NCBI GenBank assembly: GCA_013398295.1
Contig: VZSF01003264.1
Location: forward strand, 113,093-177,092
Length of the DNA stretch: 64,000 nucleotides
From: Chionis minor
Lineage: Eukaryota > Chordata > Aves > Charadriiformes > Chionididae
Direction: 5' to 3'
Under the pieces are notes generated by a model. The model did not search any database and was not told where the DNA came from. It saw nothing but the letters and a program-made list of their open reading frames with translations. Each line of letters begins with the position of its first letter. The stretch's first letter is position 1. The translations under genes were made by a program, and so were the position numbers. Of this stretch, positions 11,161 to 22,626 are shown in pieces.

Positions 11161-13620
11161 TCCCTAGTGCGGGCGTTTGGCTGCTCCGTGCCCGTGCTCA
11201 GCTCCCTTCTGCTCGGAGCGCTGGTGTCACCCGCGCCGCGCGGGCGAGCGGCGACCTGGAGTTTGCTGAAGGTGGTCGAGGTGTTGCGGGTCTCCTCCCT
11301 TCATCCCAGCTCTGCGCACACCCGCAGCGCGTGTCCAGGGCCGCTCCGGCCGCTGCTCCGGGCGGCTCCGCGTTGCCTGTGCCCACCCTTGTGCCCACCC
11401 CCCCACACCCCCGGCCCTGGCCCTGGGCTCCAGCCCCGCACCGTTACCCAGCGGCGGGCGGAGGGGACGAGGCGGCTCCAGGCAGGGCCGTGTCCCAGCG
11501 CTCCGCCTCCCCCCAGCTGGCGGCTCTGGCGGAGGGGCCCGGCGGGAGCCCCCGGCGCCGCCGCCCGCGGGGAAACTGAGGCACGGAGCCCGCAGCTGCT
11601 CCGGGGCCGGGCGCGGCCGCCACCCCCGCGGGGGGGAGGAGGATGAAGGGGGATGAAGGAGGAGGAGGAGGATGAAGGAGGAGGAGGAGGACGGGGAGGG
11701 GGTGGGCATCAGCTGGGACCGCCCGCCCGAGCCCGGGGCGGAGCCGTCGGGGAGCGCCCGGCGGAGCGGGGAGCGGCGGAGCGCGGCGGGGACCGGCCCC
11801 GGCCCCGGCCCGGCCCCGGCATGAGCTTCCCGCGGCCGCTNCACCCCCGGGTCTCCCGGGCGGGCAGAGGGACGGAGCCCCGCGGGTCGGGCCGGGCTGG
11901 GGAGGGAGTTTCTCCGGGGGCTGCGGCGCCGCCCGGGTGGAGCCCCCGGCCCGGTCCCGGTACGGGCAGCGGGTTCCCCCCCCCGCGCCGCTGCTCCGTA
12001 GCCCAGGGCTCGTCCCGAGGGTCCCAGCGGCCGGGCGGGACCCTGCTGCCCGCGGGAGCTTTCGGGACCCAAAGTCCCGCTCGGGTTGGGGCTGCACCGG
12101 GTACCCGGGTACTCGGAGTTCGCCGCTGCTCTCGGCCGAAGGGAGCGGGGCTTGCAGAGCCTCGCCGAGCGCTGCTGGGTCTGGTTTTCCTCTAGGAAAA
12201 CTCCCTTTCCCTGCGCTTTCCTCTAGCGCTCTCCATCCGCGGCTGCCGGCGTGGGGATTTGGGATGCTGAGACGGGAGCACCTGAGCTCTCCCCTTCATC
12301 CCCGCTCCTGCCCAGGGAACACCCTCCTGCCGCTTCCCACTCCTCTCTCCTGGGCCACGAGCCCGGGACGAAGGCGACCCCTGCTCCGCTTCCGCGCAGC
12401 ATCCCGCGTGCCAGCAGCGGGGCGGAGAGGTGCCGTCCCCGGCAAGGAAAGGTGTGTGTCCACGCTGGGTTATTCCCATGGGGCAGGAGAGCCGCCATCC
12501 ACGCACAGCCTGGGGGGGACACGGCCGGGGCTGCCATGTCCTTGGCACGGGGCGATGTCCTGCTGCCCTGCCGCTCCGGGAGAGGCATAACCTTGAAATG
12601 CGCCGCAGCGGTGGCACCTCCGGCTGGCTGGGGGCCAGCAGCTTTGGCTGGTGGCGCCGCTGAAGTTGTGTTTCCATATACAGTAACCTGCGAGCCTCCT
12701 GCCTCGCCGCTGGCCGGTGAGCTCCTCCTGCCCAGCGCCGGTGAAAAATTGTGATTTCCCTCGTTAAAGTACAGGAGGCGACTCCCAGATCTCAATTAGC
12801 AGCCCAGCAAGGGGCAGCGGGAGCACGGGAAGGGGGCTCAGCTCCTGGCGTACCCAGCGCGCCGGGGGGGGTCCATGTGCAGCATTTGGCCTCCAAGTCC
12901 CCGCAGGCAGATGGAGCCGCGAGCGGTGGCTGTACAAAGCGTACGAAGCGCTTTGGCTCGCCCCCACCCCGGCACACGCGCTTCCCCCGCCGGCGTGACC
13001 CCCACCCGGTGCGGGGGGGCCGCCTGGGAGCTTTGGGCCCCTCCCGTGGGCAAGCGAGAGGCCGTTGCGCCTCCTCCACGGGGTCGGATCGTGCCAGACG
13101 CCTCCAAAGGTTCCTCCAGCCGCGTTCGGCCCCGGCGCCCCCCTCGGAGGCAGCTGCGGTGGGGCCGGGTGTCGCGTGGGGCCGATGTGCAGGGTCTGCC
13201 TGGCGGCGGCTCAGCCCCAAGGGTGCCCACAACCCTCGAGGCCCTTCAGCGGTGCTTTTCTGTCACCCTCTTGAGCTGTGACAGTCACACAGGCCATGAA
13301 ATCAGAGCAGAGGGAGGCAATCGATACCTGCATCACGCAGAGGAGAGCGGGAGCGTGCCGGGAGCCGCAGCAGTCCCCGGAGCAGGCACACGATGCCCTG
13401 CAGGCTGGCAGCTTCCCTGACGCAGGTCTCTCCCCGCTCCCTGTCCCCTTGGATGCTGTCCCGCACGTCCTCTCCTGCGAAGGGACAGTGCGGTGTCTTC
13501 GCGGGGTGCTGTGCCCGAGCTGGGGGTCCTGCTGCTCCTGAGCCCCTGTGCCGGGCGCAGCGGGGGGCGAGGAAGCCTCTAAGCAGTTTCCCCCTGCCGG
13601 CGCGGGGTTAATGCCCTGGG
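11161..13620. other. Large CpG-rich block (candidate CpG island)
   Basis: The most GC- and CpG-rich block of the window, extending about 2.4 kb, with one unresolved base (N) at 11841. Long overlapping ORFs occur on both strands, all rich in Pro, Arg, Ala and Gly, which is the signature of composition and not of coding. As the largest island upstream of the small GTPase exons (starting at 19881), it is a candidate promoter for that gene, but I could not find a first exon with a P-loop here. Confidence 0.5.
11629..11706 (+). repeat. Polypurine GGA/GATGAAGG tract
   Basis: About 78 bases of nearly pure purine on the plus strand built from imperfect GGAGGAGGAGGATGAA units, followed directly by the most GC-rich part of the CpG block. 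Long mirror-like polypurine tracts can form triplex DNA, and their variable length makes them prone to assembly error. Confidence 0.8.
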
Positions 13621-16600
13621 CGATGGACCGGGAGCATCTGGCCTGAGGGACCCGCTGCGAGAGACGAGGACAGAAGCGAGGACGGAGGCAGAAGCACCAG
13701 CATCACGCTGAGCTCCCGCGGGGCCGGGGAGGACGGGCTGGGGGAGGCGCTGGGAGAGGAGGGGGCGACGCGTGGGGATCCCCCGTGCTGGGCAGGGGAA
13801 GCGGGGCAGGGGGAAGGTGGGTTTCATCCCAACCCATCCCTGAGCTGCCGAGCTCCCGGGCCTGGCAGGACGCGAGGGGACCCCATGCCGGAGCATCATC
13901 CGGGCGAGCTGTTGGCACCCGTCCCCGGGGGCAGCAGGGGCCAGGCTGGGAGAGCTGCGGGGGCCGAGGAGTGTCAGCAGCCCAAAGGGCAGTTACAGTC
14001 TGGAGAGCAAAAAGCAGGGAAAACGTCTCGCTCCTCAGCAAAAGAGTTTGATCTTTCTGGAGCAGTTTGCAAATCCTGGAGAGGCGGTGATCCGAGGCCC
14101 CGGATCCTCCGAGCGGGGGCGGGTTTGGGTGCAGACCCACGGCTGAACCCCGTCGGTAGTTTAAAGGTTTGGCCCGGGCTGTGTAAATCACCTGCGGGAG
14201 GCTGTAAATCCAGCCCGGCAGAGCCTGCCTTATCTCCTGCCTTGCGCTGTTGATGCTAGCCAGTGTAAACTCTGCCGTACTTCAGAGGAAAGCTCTGCTT
14301 ACAGAACCCGCAGGGAAGATGAATGGTGCCGTGAGCCGCGACGCGCGCAAGAGGGATGTGTTATGCAGCAGCATAAACAGAGCAGCACGTGGGGCCGCGG
14401 GGCTCGATGCCATCCTGGAGGTAACCGGCCCTTCACTGGGCACCGAACCACCCCCCGGTCATCCCTAGACACCAAACTGGATATAGAATTAACCCTTTCG
14501 CCTGTGGGGCTCTCCAAGGAGAGCCTTTTCTGAGGTTACTTATGTTCGAGATGGGCAAAAAAAATTCCTTATAAGGCTGCGTGGATGTGCTGACGCCTCT
14601 CTGCCTGCATCCGCTTCTTCCGATTGGCAGCTTCGCTTGTGTTCTTGCGCTCCGGCCAATTTTTAATCAATTTAATTGGCTCCTTTTCTCACACAACACC
14701 ATGCGCTCCGGCTTTGGGTGCCTGCCTAACATATGACACAGAATCAGGTGCTTTCTAGAAACTGAGCCTGACTTGTCTCACTCTCCCCCCGATAATTTGG
14801 TCGCTTCTTTGAAGACGCTGATACGTGCCTCCTGCGGGATCCTCAGTTATCTCCACAGAGCACTTTTGCTAAATTACATGCTTGTTCCATCAAATCCCTC
14901 TCTGACAGGCAGGGTTGGAAAGCTAGGAGCGGTTTGGAAGGCGAGAGGATGGTGACTGCCCCGAGCAGGAGCCAGGCAGGGGTAGGAGGGCAGGAGAAGC
15001 CACCTGGAGCAGCGATGCTGGGGCTGGAGAAGTGGGAAGCCCGGCTCAGGTGGGAAGCCACGTTCCCAGGGCAAACACACAGATCCTGACCGGCGCGGTG
15101 TCGGGGTGCAGGGTCAGGACATGAGGAACGTTTGCCCACGGCCAGCTGGGACAAACCGCCCCTGAATTTGCATGGGAAAAGCAAGCTTGGTGTGGGAGTG
15201 CATCCGTCCTGCTTGGTGCCAGCTTTCCATCAGTGTCTTGTTTTCTGGGAAGCGGGTTAGCACCGTATCCCAGTTTCGGTGAGGTTTATTCTCCCTTCTC
15301 ACTCCTGCTCTGCTTCCTTCCTCCTGCTGCGCGCAGCTTCTCCATCCCATCCCTCCCAGGCTCTGTACTCCTGCCTCGCTCTCACTGGGTTTTTTTGCCC
15401 TGTTCCCACTCACTTTCCACCAATTTCACTTTCCTCTCCTGTTGCCTTTCCAAGCCAGCTCTCAGCCTCTCCGCTGCCTTGCGCTCCCGGCCCCGTGCAG
15501 CCTGCCCGTACCCATTACTGTCATTAACACCTTGAAGGGTTTAAGCATCACTTCCATTAGCCGTGCTCCCTCCGAACTCCAGGTTTAGCCGGAAAATCAC
15601 ACCCAGGCATTGACGGTGCATTTTGGACATTGAAAAGATGTTACGTGCAAAAGGCCATGTGGAGGGTTTTGCCTTGAACCGGTGTATCCGCACCGCCAGG
15701 CCCCGGGCTCGGCTCCGGAGCAGCCAGGAAGGTCGTTTGGATTAGCTTAGCATGCAAGGGCCGAGCGGGGAGATGAGCTGGGTTGCCTCGCTCTTCCCAA
15801 AGGCAGAGCAAGGCGCTTCTGAAGCAACACCTGAGCGGGTGTTTGCGCTGCTGCTGTTTTCTCCCCAAAAGGCAGCTCCCCTTCTCGCTCTGAAGGGCAG
15901 CTCTGAGAGCCAGAGGGAAGCTCGCTCGCTCGGCCAGGCTGGAGAGCTGCTTGCGGAGATGCTGGTGCTTTCCAAGTCCACCCTGTTGCATCCTAAAGGC
16001 AATTCCCTGCAGAAAGATATTCCGGAGGGTGGGGATGGAGATGAAGGTGAGTAGAAAAATAAGTCTTTGGGCTTGGCCAGGGGGTCATTTGCCAGCAGAA
16101 GGGACCTGGGGAGGTGCAGAAGGGATTTTGGGAGGTGCAGTTGGTCGCCTGCAGCGATGTCTTTTCAAGAGATGTTCCTGCAGCACCAGGAGATTCCAGG
16201 GACTGGATCCTGCACCGCCTCCTGCAATGGTTTCTGAGCAGAGCGGGTGTAACATTTGCGTTTGCTCCGTGTCTTTGCCAGCTCCGGGACCCGGAGCCGG
16301 GTCCCTGCGGCGCTGCCGTTACAGGGCTGCTCCCGAATTACCCCGGCAGCCAGAGCTGCGGAGTTTCTCCTCGGTCCGAGCCGCGCTGCCAGCCGCAGCC
16401 CCGCCGTGCAGACACATCCCCACCTGCCGCCTCTGCGCGGCCGCTGGTCTCCGCCAAACCACTGCCACCACCCAGTAATTATCCCAATTATCCCATCCTG
16501 GACGAGATGACCCGTTTTAGCGAGCCGCCGCGGGCTCTGCATGTCGTGCCCTCGCTCTGCGCGTGGCCGCCTCGGCTTTGCTCTCCTTCCTCCTTCCCGG

Positions 16601-19187
16601 TGAAAGCTCAGGAGTGGCCGCCCGCTCTCCGCAGTGCCAGGCTCCCAGCCCTGGCTTTCCCTGGCCGGGCAAAGGAGCTCTCTTGCCATAAGCCCCTGGC
16701 GCAGCCTTGCAGGCAAGTTCTCCGCTGCTGGTCAATTGCTGGCAGCCACGCACCCCCCGCTCCCCCTCGCCTCTCCAGTATCTCCCCTTCCGCCCCGGCA
16801 CCGCGGCCTCCTCCCAGCTCTCCGGGGCTTTGCTGTGGGGTGCTGGAGGCTGCAGGTGCGAAAGGTCAAGTGAAAACCACGTCGGCTTCGCTTCAAAGCA
16901 AACCCGCGGCTCCCACCAGCATTTCAGTGCCGGGTCCCTGCAGCCACCCTTGGGATGCCGGGAGCCTCGCCGCGCTCTTCCCAAAACGAAGCCAGCTTGG
17001 CAGCACCTCACCAGCGGCTTGGCAGCACCTCACCTGTTTCTGCCCCTTTTCACGAGCGCCACTCTCCTCTTGTCCCCTCCCCGTGCCCTCCGGGGTGCCG
17101 GCGTGGGGACGGCGATGGCCGTGCTGGTGCCCCGGGCACTGCTGCCCCCTGGCACCGGGGGATTCTCTGGAGCAGGAGCCCGTGGGAAGACCCAGCACTT
17201 ACCAGGGCAGGGACAGATGGGTTTTTGCGGCCCTTCGGCCACGCGGGGGACGTTCAGCAAAGCTCTGTTAGCAGCAGCGACAGGGGGCTCTGCTGCCGCC
17301 CTGCCCCGTTCCGACCAGCGGGAGTTCTGGCACCTCCAGATTGCTTCCTTACGTAGAAAGCCTTTGCTCTCTCCCCTGCTTCTCCTTCCTGGCCGTTCGC
17401 CAGCCGAGCCCCAGCCCTGCCTGGAAATACCCCTCTAGACCCCTTGCACGGTGGCAAAGCTTCTGCTGCCCCTTATGGAAAAATATAAGGAGTGTCTCTG
17501 CTTATTTTTATTACAGTCCCCAGGGAGCTTGCCCCCCCTCAAACACGCCTGGCTCTGGAGCCAAGGTCTGGCTCCTTCAGCCTGGCCGGCTGGAGGGGGA
17601 TGATGATGAGGGACAGGGCTCCTCCCCGCCCAGGAGAAGCCCCTGCCACCTTGGATGGAGCTACCGGGCAAGCCTCCAGCCTGAGCAGACCTCTGCCCAG
17701 CCAGGCATTAGAGTGTAATTTGGGCTGCGCGTCTCCCGGTCTCTGGTGCAGGGAGATGTGGTAATTGGATAAGAGGGGTTTAATTGCCCGCGCTGCTGCG
17801 CTGAGGCTGCTCCTGCTTTTCCTTGCCCTGGCAAGGAGGAAAAATCGGGCCAAATGATTCGATCTCCGTGTGGATGCTGCGCTGGCAGACGGAAGGGGCC
17901 GGGGTGTTTTTGCCGCGGGGGGTGGTTCGTCCCCCTGCCTGCCGGAGCGCTGCTGGGGAGCCGGAATCCTGGCAAGGCTGAAGGAGCCCACGGTCCCCGC
18001 TTGTCCCCAGTGTCCCCGTGCTGGGGATGTGGATTCCCAGGGGCAGGCATGGCAGGAAGGTGACGTGTCCACCCCGGGGCGGGCTGGTCCTTGGGGCATC
18101 TGCTCAGCTCTCGCTCCCCAGCTCCGCGTCCTGCCGCACGGGGACCGCGCAGGGCTGGTCTCGCCGGAGGACGTGGCTGGCGCAAGGGGGACCTGCCATG
18201 TGTGCCGTGCCCTGTGTTCCTCTGACTTCGCCCTTCTGATGGATTCCGTGGGATTTGGTGCCAAGGGCCGTCCTTTCTCGGCGTGGTGGGCCTGGGTCAG
18301 GTTAAACAAACAGCGCTGACGTTCCTGGGACCCATCCAGGCAGTTCCGCTGTCAGCGCCGGTGACGGAGAGGGAGAGCCTGGCCCGGCACTGGCGTTCCC
18401 CCACGTTGCGCTCGCCGTTGGAAAGCGCTTGGCTGGAGGCCACCGCGGGGATCACTCACCCGGCATAAAACTTAAGCACATGCATAAATCTTCGCAGGAT
18501 CAAGGCCAGAAAATGCGATTTATCAACCCTGACCCTGCCGGGAGGCGAACTGCCCATGCGAGGAGCCGCCTCTTGCCCGTGGGTCGGGGGGGCGTGTGGG
18601 GAGCAGTTCTGCCTGCTGCCGCCAGCGGGCACGGCCAAACCCCGGCTGTCTCGGCCACCTCCTTGGCCACTGCCGCTTCCAGGGCTCCCCGGCCGCCGCG
18701 TCCGTGCGAGCGAGAAGGAGTTTTCCGACGGCGGCAGCAGCGCGGGAGCGGCCGGTTGCGGGGCTGGGGCAAGGCGGGGGGTGGCGTTAGTCTCGGGGGG
18801 GCTGTCGGTGCGTCCCGTTGACGCGCCGGGCGCCGAGCGGGCAGCTTTGGGCAGCGGGGCTGGCGTGTCGCTCACGGAGCTGGGCAGAAGCCTCTTCCTC
18901 TGCCCGTCACGCGGTGGGTTTCGGTTGTTTACGCAAATGATTGCAAAGACCGTGCAGAACCCATCCAGCCTTTCCCCGGGGCTGCGGTGACGGTATTTGG
19001 AAATGCCCCGTGTCTGCGAGCTCTGGAAATGCCTTGGGCTGTGTAGGAGAGGGGAGGTGAGAGCTGTCAGCCTGCGTGGGCTCCTGCCCCTCCTGACCTG
19101 CTTGTCCCATGTCATACACAGGGTAAAGCAAGGGGGAGGACAGCCTACATGGGGCTTTTGGGGAGAAGAGAGGGTTTGTAACAACCT
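13621..19187. other. GC-rich non-coding stretch
   Basis: GC-rich sequence with long but low-complexity ORFs, notably between 16.1 and 17.4 kb, none with a recognisable domain. A small CpG-rich patch lies at about 18530-18910. A short tandem duplication of CTTGGCAGCACCTCACC is present at about 16995-17036. No gene is supported. Confidence 0.5.
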
Positions 19188-19500
19188 TAGAATCATAGAA
19201 TCACAGAATCACTTGGGTTGGAAGGGACCTTCAAGATCGAGTCCAACCGTAAACCTACACTGCCAAACCCACCCCTAACCCATGTCCCTCAGCACCACGT
19301 CTGCCCGGCTTTTAAATACCTCCAGGGACGGCGATTCCACCACCTCCCTGGGCAGCCTGTGCCAATGCTTGGGAACCCTCTCGGTAAAGAAGTTTTTCCT
19401 AATATCCAACGTAAACCTCCCCTGGCACAACTTGAGGCCATTTCCTCTTGTCCTATCACTTGTTCCTTGGGAGAAGAGACTGACCCCCACCTATCTTGGT
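19188..19500 (-). mobile_element. CR1 LINE fragment, 5'-truncated, minus orientation
   Basis: Reading the plus strand, the left edge is the inverted CR1 tail (AATCATAGAATCACAGAATC). It is followed by CTTGGGTTGGAAGGGACCTT and then the inverted CR1 3' region through the CCCTGGGCAGCCTGTGCCAA motif and the TCCTAATATCCAAC and CTTGTCCTATCACTTG motifs. This is the conserved 3' end of avian CR1, so the insertion is on the minus strand. The match fades near 19490-19500. It lies just upstream of the first visible exon of the small GTPase, inside the presumed first intron. Confidence 0.9.
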
Positions 19501-19880
19501 CCAAGGCATCCAACTGCGATCCTTTCCCAGTCTGCTTCACCCTCACTTTTTGCCACCAAGATCTGGCGCTTTGCTGCTTTGTTGTAGTCTTCTCTGGTCA
19601 TGCTCAGGCAGCCCCGGCCAGCATGCAGCGATGACCCGGCCCGTTTGGGCGCCTTTGAAGACATTTTTCCCAACCCTGCAATAATGTGGTCCTCGTGGAG
19701 CCGGTTTCGCAGCCTCCCAGACGTCCTGCTGGGATGTCTGCTCCTGGTGCGCGCAGGGGCACCTTCCCGTGAGGCTGGGGCAGGTCTCTGCTCCGTCCCT
19801 CCTGTCTCAATCAGCCGATGCTTCTCAGCGGTTTGATCTCACAACCATAACTGGGTTTGTTGTGTTGGTTTTTTTTACAG
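19501..19880 (+). other. Intronic sequence before the GTPase exon
   Basis: Unique sequence between the CR1 fragment and the polypyrimidine tract and TTTTTTACAG acceptor at 19880. I see no coding exon in it. Confidence 0.5.
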
Positions 19881-19937
19881 CATTGACCGTACGATTCATC
19901 ACCAGGAGGTTCATTGGAGACTACGACCCAACCCTAG
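19881..19937 (+). CDS. GTPase gene, exon with switch I
   Basis: A 57-bp exon preceded by TTTTTTACAG and followed by GTAGGC. It encodes (A)LTVRFITRRFIGDYDPTL with codons split at both ends (2 bases at the start, 1 at the end), covering the end of helix 1 and switch I. Confidence 0.88.
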
Positions 19938-22626
19938 GTAGGCTCTTCTTGTTTCTTTCTCTGCTGCCACTGGCTCAGCCTGGAGACCCTGCTGCATGCA
20001 GCGCCGCTCCCGGCCCAGCCAGCTCTGCTCCCGACTCACCGTATTCCCTCCTATCCCTCCACCAGACCGGCAGCAGACTGGCAGCAGTCGGAGACACCAG
20101 CCATTGTTGTACCTCCCTGGCTCTTGCATCCTTTTTTCCTTTTCTGTTGTTTTGTTAAGGCAAAATTTGTGGGGGTGAGCCGTCGGCATCACACGAGGAA
20201 GCACAGTGGGCTTAGTCATCCTCCTGCTGGGAAGTGGCTTTTGCGGGGAAGGAGGTATCTGAGCCACGGGAGCAGTGGCCAGTGCTTTCCTCTCTTGTAG
20301 GGGGATTTTTTTGCATTTGGGTTTGAGGGTTTTTTGAGCACTGAAGTCATGGCCCTGCCAAAGTATCCCAGAAATGACCAGCTGCTGGCTGTGCATCCTT
20401 TTGCCTAACCCCTGCTGTCACCCGCGGGGCTGGGAAATTTGGGAAGTTTCTGTGTTGCTCTAACCCAGCTGGTTCACAGGGGACCTGCGGGGAAGGCTCG
20501 GTTTGAGAAACAACCCCGCTGTTGTCCTGTCTGTCCTTTACGTCCCTGCTCCTTGCTCGTTATGCTGAGCAATGCTTTTTTCCCCCAAGTGCTATTTGCT
20601 TTTCCTCTCTGCCTGCTGCTTCTTCCTCCTGCCAGGCTCGCTCCATGTGATGTGATAAAATACGGAAACCATACGGTGAGTGTCCCTGGCGCTTCCCCAT
20701 GCTGGAGTAGGGGAAGGTGCCTGGTTTATCCCAGAGTCGGCCGAGCCAAGCGGGTTTCTGCCCCGTCACGCGGTGGCACACGAGTCCTGTGGTGTCCGGT
20801 CGAGCGTGCTGCGCCCAGCGCGGTTGCTAAGCAGAGCGCCGGCTGGTTTTATTGCCTGATGATATTAATGAAGCTCAGAGCGCGTTTTGTGCTGGAAGAG
20901 CCGCCCGGACACACGCCTCGCAGCCGCTTTTATCGCTCCGTTCGAAAGGAGTCGCTCCCCCGCTGCTTGGGGGTAGGAATTCAGCGGCGGCTGGTTAGGG
21001 CTGGGTTAGGGCTGGGTGAGGAGCATGAGCAGGGGCTCAAAACCAAACCCAGCTTCTCGTACCTCCCGCTGAGCCCGCTTCCTTGGCAGAAGCATCACTC
21101 CACAACCCCTCTTTGCTCCAACGCTTCGGGCACCGTCACCCTTTTATTTCCAGCAAGGCGAAAGCCGGCCGGGTGCTGGCTGGGGGTCTCCGCTGCCCCG
21201 CGGATACGCCGGGCTGGATGCCGTGGGCGCAGGGCTGCCCTTCCCGGGCACGGGGGGGACAGGCTGAGGACCTTGAAATGGAGCCACACGGGCTGTAGGT
21301 TGCAGTGGGTGAAAATGGACTTCTCCCGCACAGCTTGCATCGAGGGCGCCCGGGTTGTCATTTGCCACCCGGAGGCTTCTCTCAGGCACGCTTTTCTGTC
21401 TGTCCTCCTCCAGAAATGATTTACAGACACATGGCCGTCATCGACGGGGAGATGGTGCACTTCGAGATCCTCGATACGGCAGGACAGGTGAGCTCGTGCT
21501 GTTTCTCACCCTGGAAATACCATCGTGGAAGTCTGACTTGCTATCGAAGGCAATCCCTGCTTTTCCACCAGCTTTAATCTGTTGTATCCCTAATATTGAT
21601 CGTGACATGTTTATCTTGGAAAGAGCATGTTTTGGAGAGTTTATGTGTCTCTAACATCAATTACAGCGTGGCTTCAGCTAAATATTTCCCCATTCCCCTT
21701 ACCGGTGTGCAGCGCGGCTCTGCTCCCCGCCTCGGAGCATCCTGAGGGCAGGAGACAGCGCAAGGGAGCAGGAGGCTGCTGGGTCGGAGGAGCCGCTGAG
21801 CACCGGGATTGCGAGCGATGGAGAGCCCTGTGCTGGCCTCCTGTCTGGCAACAGCCCTGCCTCGGTGCTCCCGCTCCAGCCGCACTCGCTCTGCCCTTGC
21901 CCACATCAGGCTGGGGCTGGTTGCTGTCTCCATCCCTCGTTCTGTCCAGCCCATCAAATTCCTGCCCTGGGCTACGCGTGTTGCTTTGCGCGTCACTGCT
22001 GTGCGCGAGCCCGGGGCCAAAAACCTTCTGGGAGACGTTGACGGGCCCCCTTGGGAGGTTTTCTGGGTTGCAACCAGCAGCGTTGGTATTTAGGAGATGT
22101 TGGGGCTCTGGTGTTGATACGAGCTTGTCTGCCCCGGCAGGAGGAGGACTCCCTGCAGATAGAGGAGAAGATCAAATGGGGTGATGGCTTCGCTGTGGTC
22201 TACTCGGTGACAGACAGATGCAGCTTCGACGAGGTCATGCGGCTGTGTTTCCTCATCAACCACATCCACTCCAGCCCCAAGCGGAGCAGCGGCAGCGAGC
22301 AGCCCCCCGTGGTCATCGTGGGCAACAAGAAGGACTTGCAGTTCGACAGGATGGTCTCCACGGAGGACGGCGAGAACCTCTCCAAAGCCTTGAAGCTTCC
22401 TTTCTACGAGATCTCCACGCGGGACAGCTATGAAGAGACCGTGGCGGTGTTCAACACGCTCTACCAGGAGCTTATGAGACAGGGGCATTTCTCCCCGGGC
22501 TCCTTCAAGAGGAGGACAGTGTCGAAGCTGATGGAGAAGATCCCCAAGATGCAAGCCAGCTCCACCTTGAACTCGGCGGGCCGGAGCCTCAGCTTTAACT
22601 CCTTCAGGGACTACATCCCCGAGTGA
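19881..22626 (+). CDS. RERG/RERGL-type small GTPase, 3' three coding exons (5' incomplete)
   Basis: Three exons (19881-19937, 21414-21487, 22141-22626) join in frame to give 204 residues of a Ras-superfamily protein. Visible G-boxes are the switch I YDPTLE (G2 Thr), DTAGQ spanning an exon end (G3, with the Gln61 equivalent), NKKD (G4) and a YEIST segment in the G5 position. The C-terminus ends DYIPE with no CAAX cysteine, a trait of the RERG group, which is not prenylated. Strand and helix spacing suits an active GTP-binding fold; in the family such proteins are cytosolic growth regulators. The first codon is split, so an upstream exon must supply the GxxxxGKS P-loop. I searched upstream by eye and found none, so the 5' end is missing or unrecognised. 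The nearest relatives from memory are RERG and RERGL; the exact ortholog is uncertain, so no symbol is given. Confidence 0.88.
21414..21487 (+). CDS. GTPase gene, exon with DTAGQ
   Basis: A 74-bp exon between CTCCTCCAG and GTGAGC. With the G from the previous exon it begins EMIYRHMAVIDGEM and ends ILDTAGQ, the G3 motif. The phase fits both neighbours. Confidence 0.92.
22141..22626 (+). CDS. GTPase gene, terminal coding exon
   Basis: A 486-bp exon after GCCCCGGCAG. It begins EEDSLQIEEKIKWGDGFAVV directly after DTAGQ and carries NKKD. A basic Ser-rich tail (SFKRRTVSKLMEKIPKMQ) ends in a TGA at 22624-22626. There is no C-terminal cysteine for lipidation. Confidence 0.95.
   Translation, partial: EEDSLQIEEKIKWGDGFAVVYSVTDRCSFDEVMRLCFLINHIHSSPKRSSGSEQPPVVIVGNKKDLQFDRMVSTEDGENLSKALKLPFYEISTRDSYEETVAVFNTLYQELMRQGHFSPGSFKRRTVSKLMEKIPKMQASSTLNSAGRSLSFNSFRDYIPE

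Noticed and set aside
11227..12097. Long minus-strand ORFs (281 and 217 codons)
   Set aside because: They lie inside the CpG-rich block and span the unresolved base. They have low-complexity Pro/Ala/Gly/Arg content and overlap each other in two frames.
17165..17230. Peptide SGAGARGKTQH resembling a P-loop, considered as the missing GTPase exon
   Set aside because: It is not preceded by a beta-strand pattern like VKLAVLG, and no donor follows that would join in phase to the exon at 19881.
16114..17438. Long overlapping plus-strand ORFs (385 and 243 codons)
   Set aside because: They lie in GC-rich DNA, overlap in different frames, are rich in Pro, Ser, Arg and Ala, and show no domain. Open frames are expected here from composition.
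20991..21021. Telomere-like GGTTAGGGCTGGGTTAGGGC repeat
   Set aside because: Only two or three degenerate units spaced by GCTGG, so not a telomeric array.
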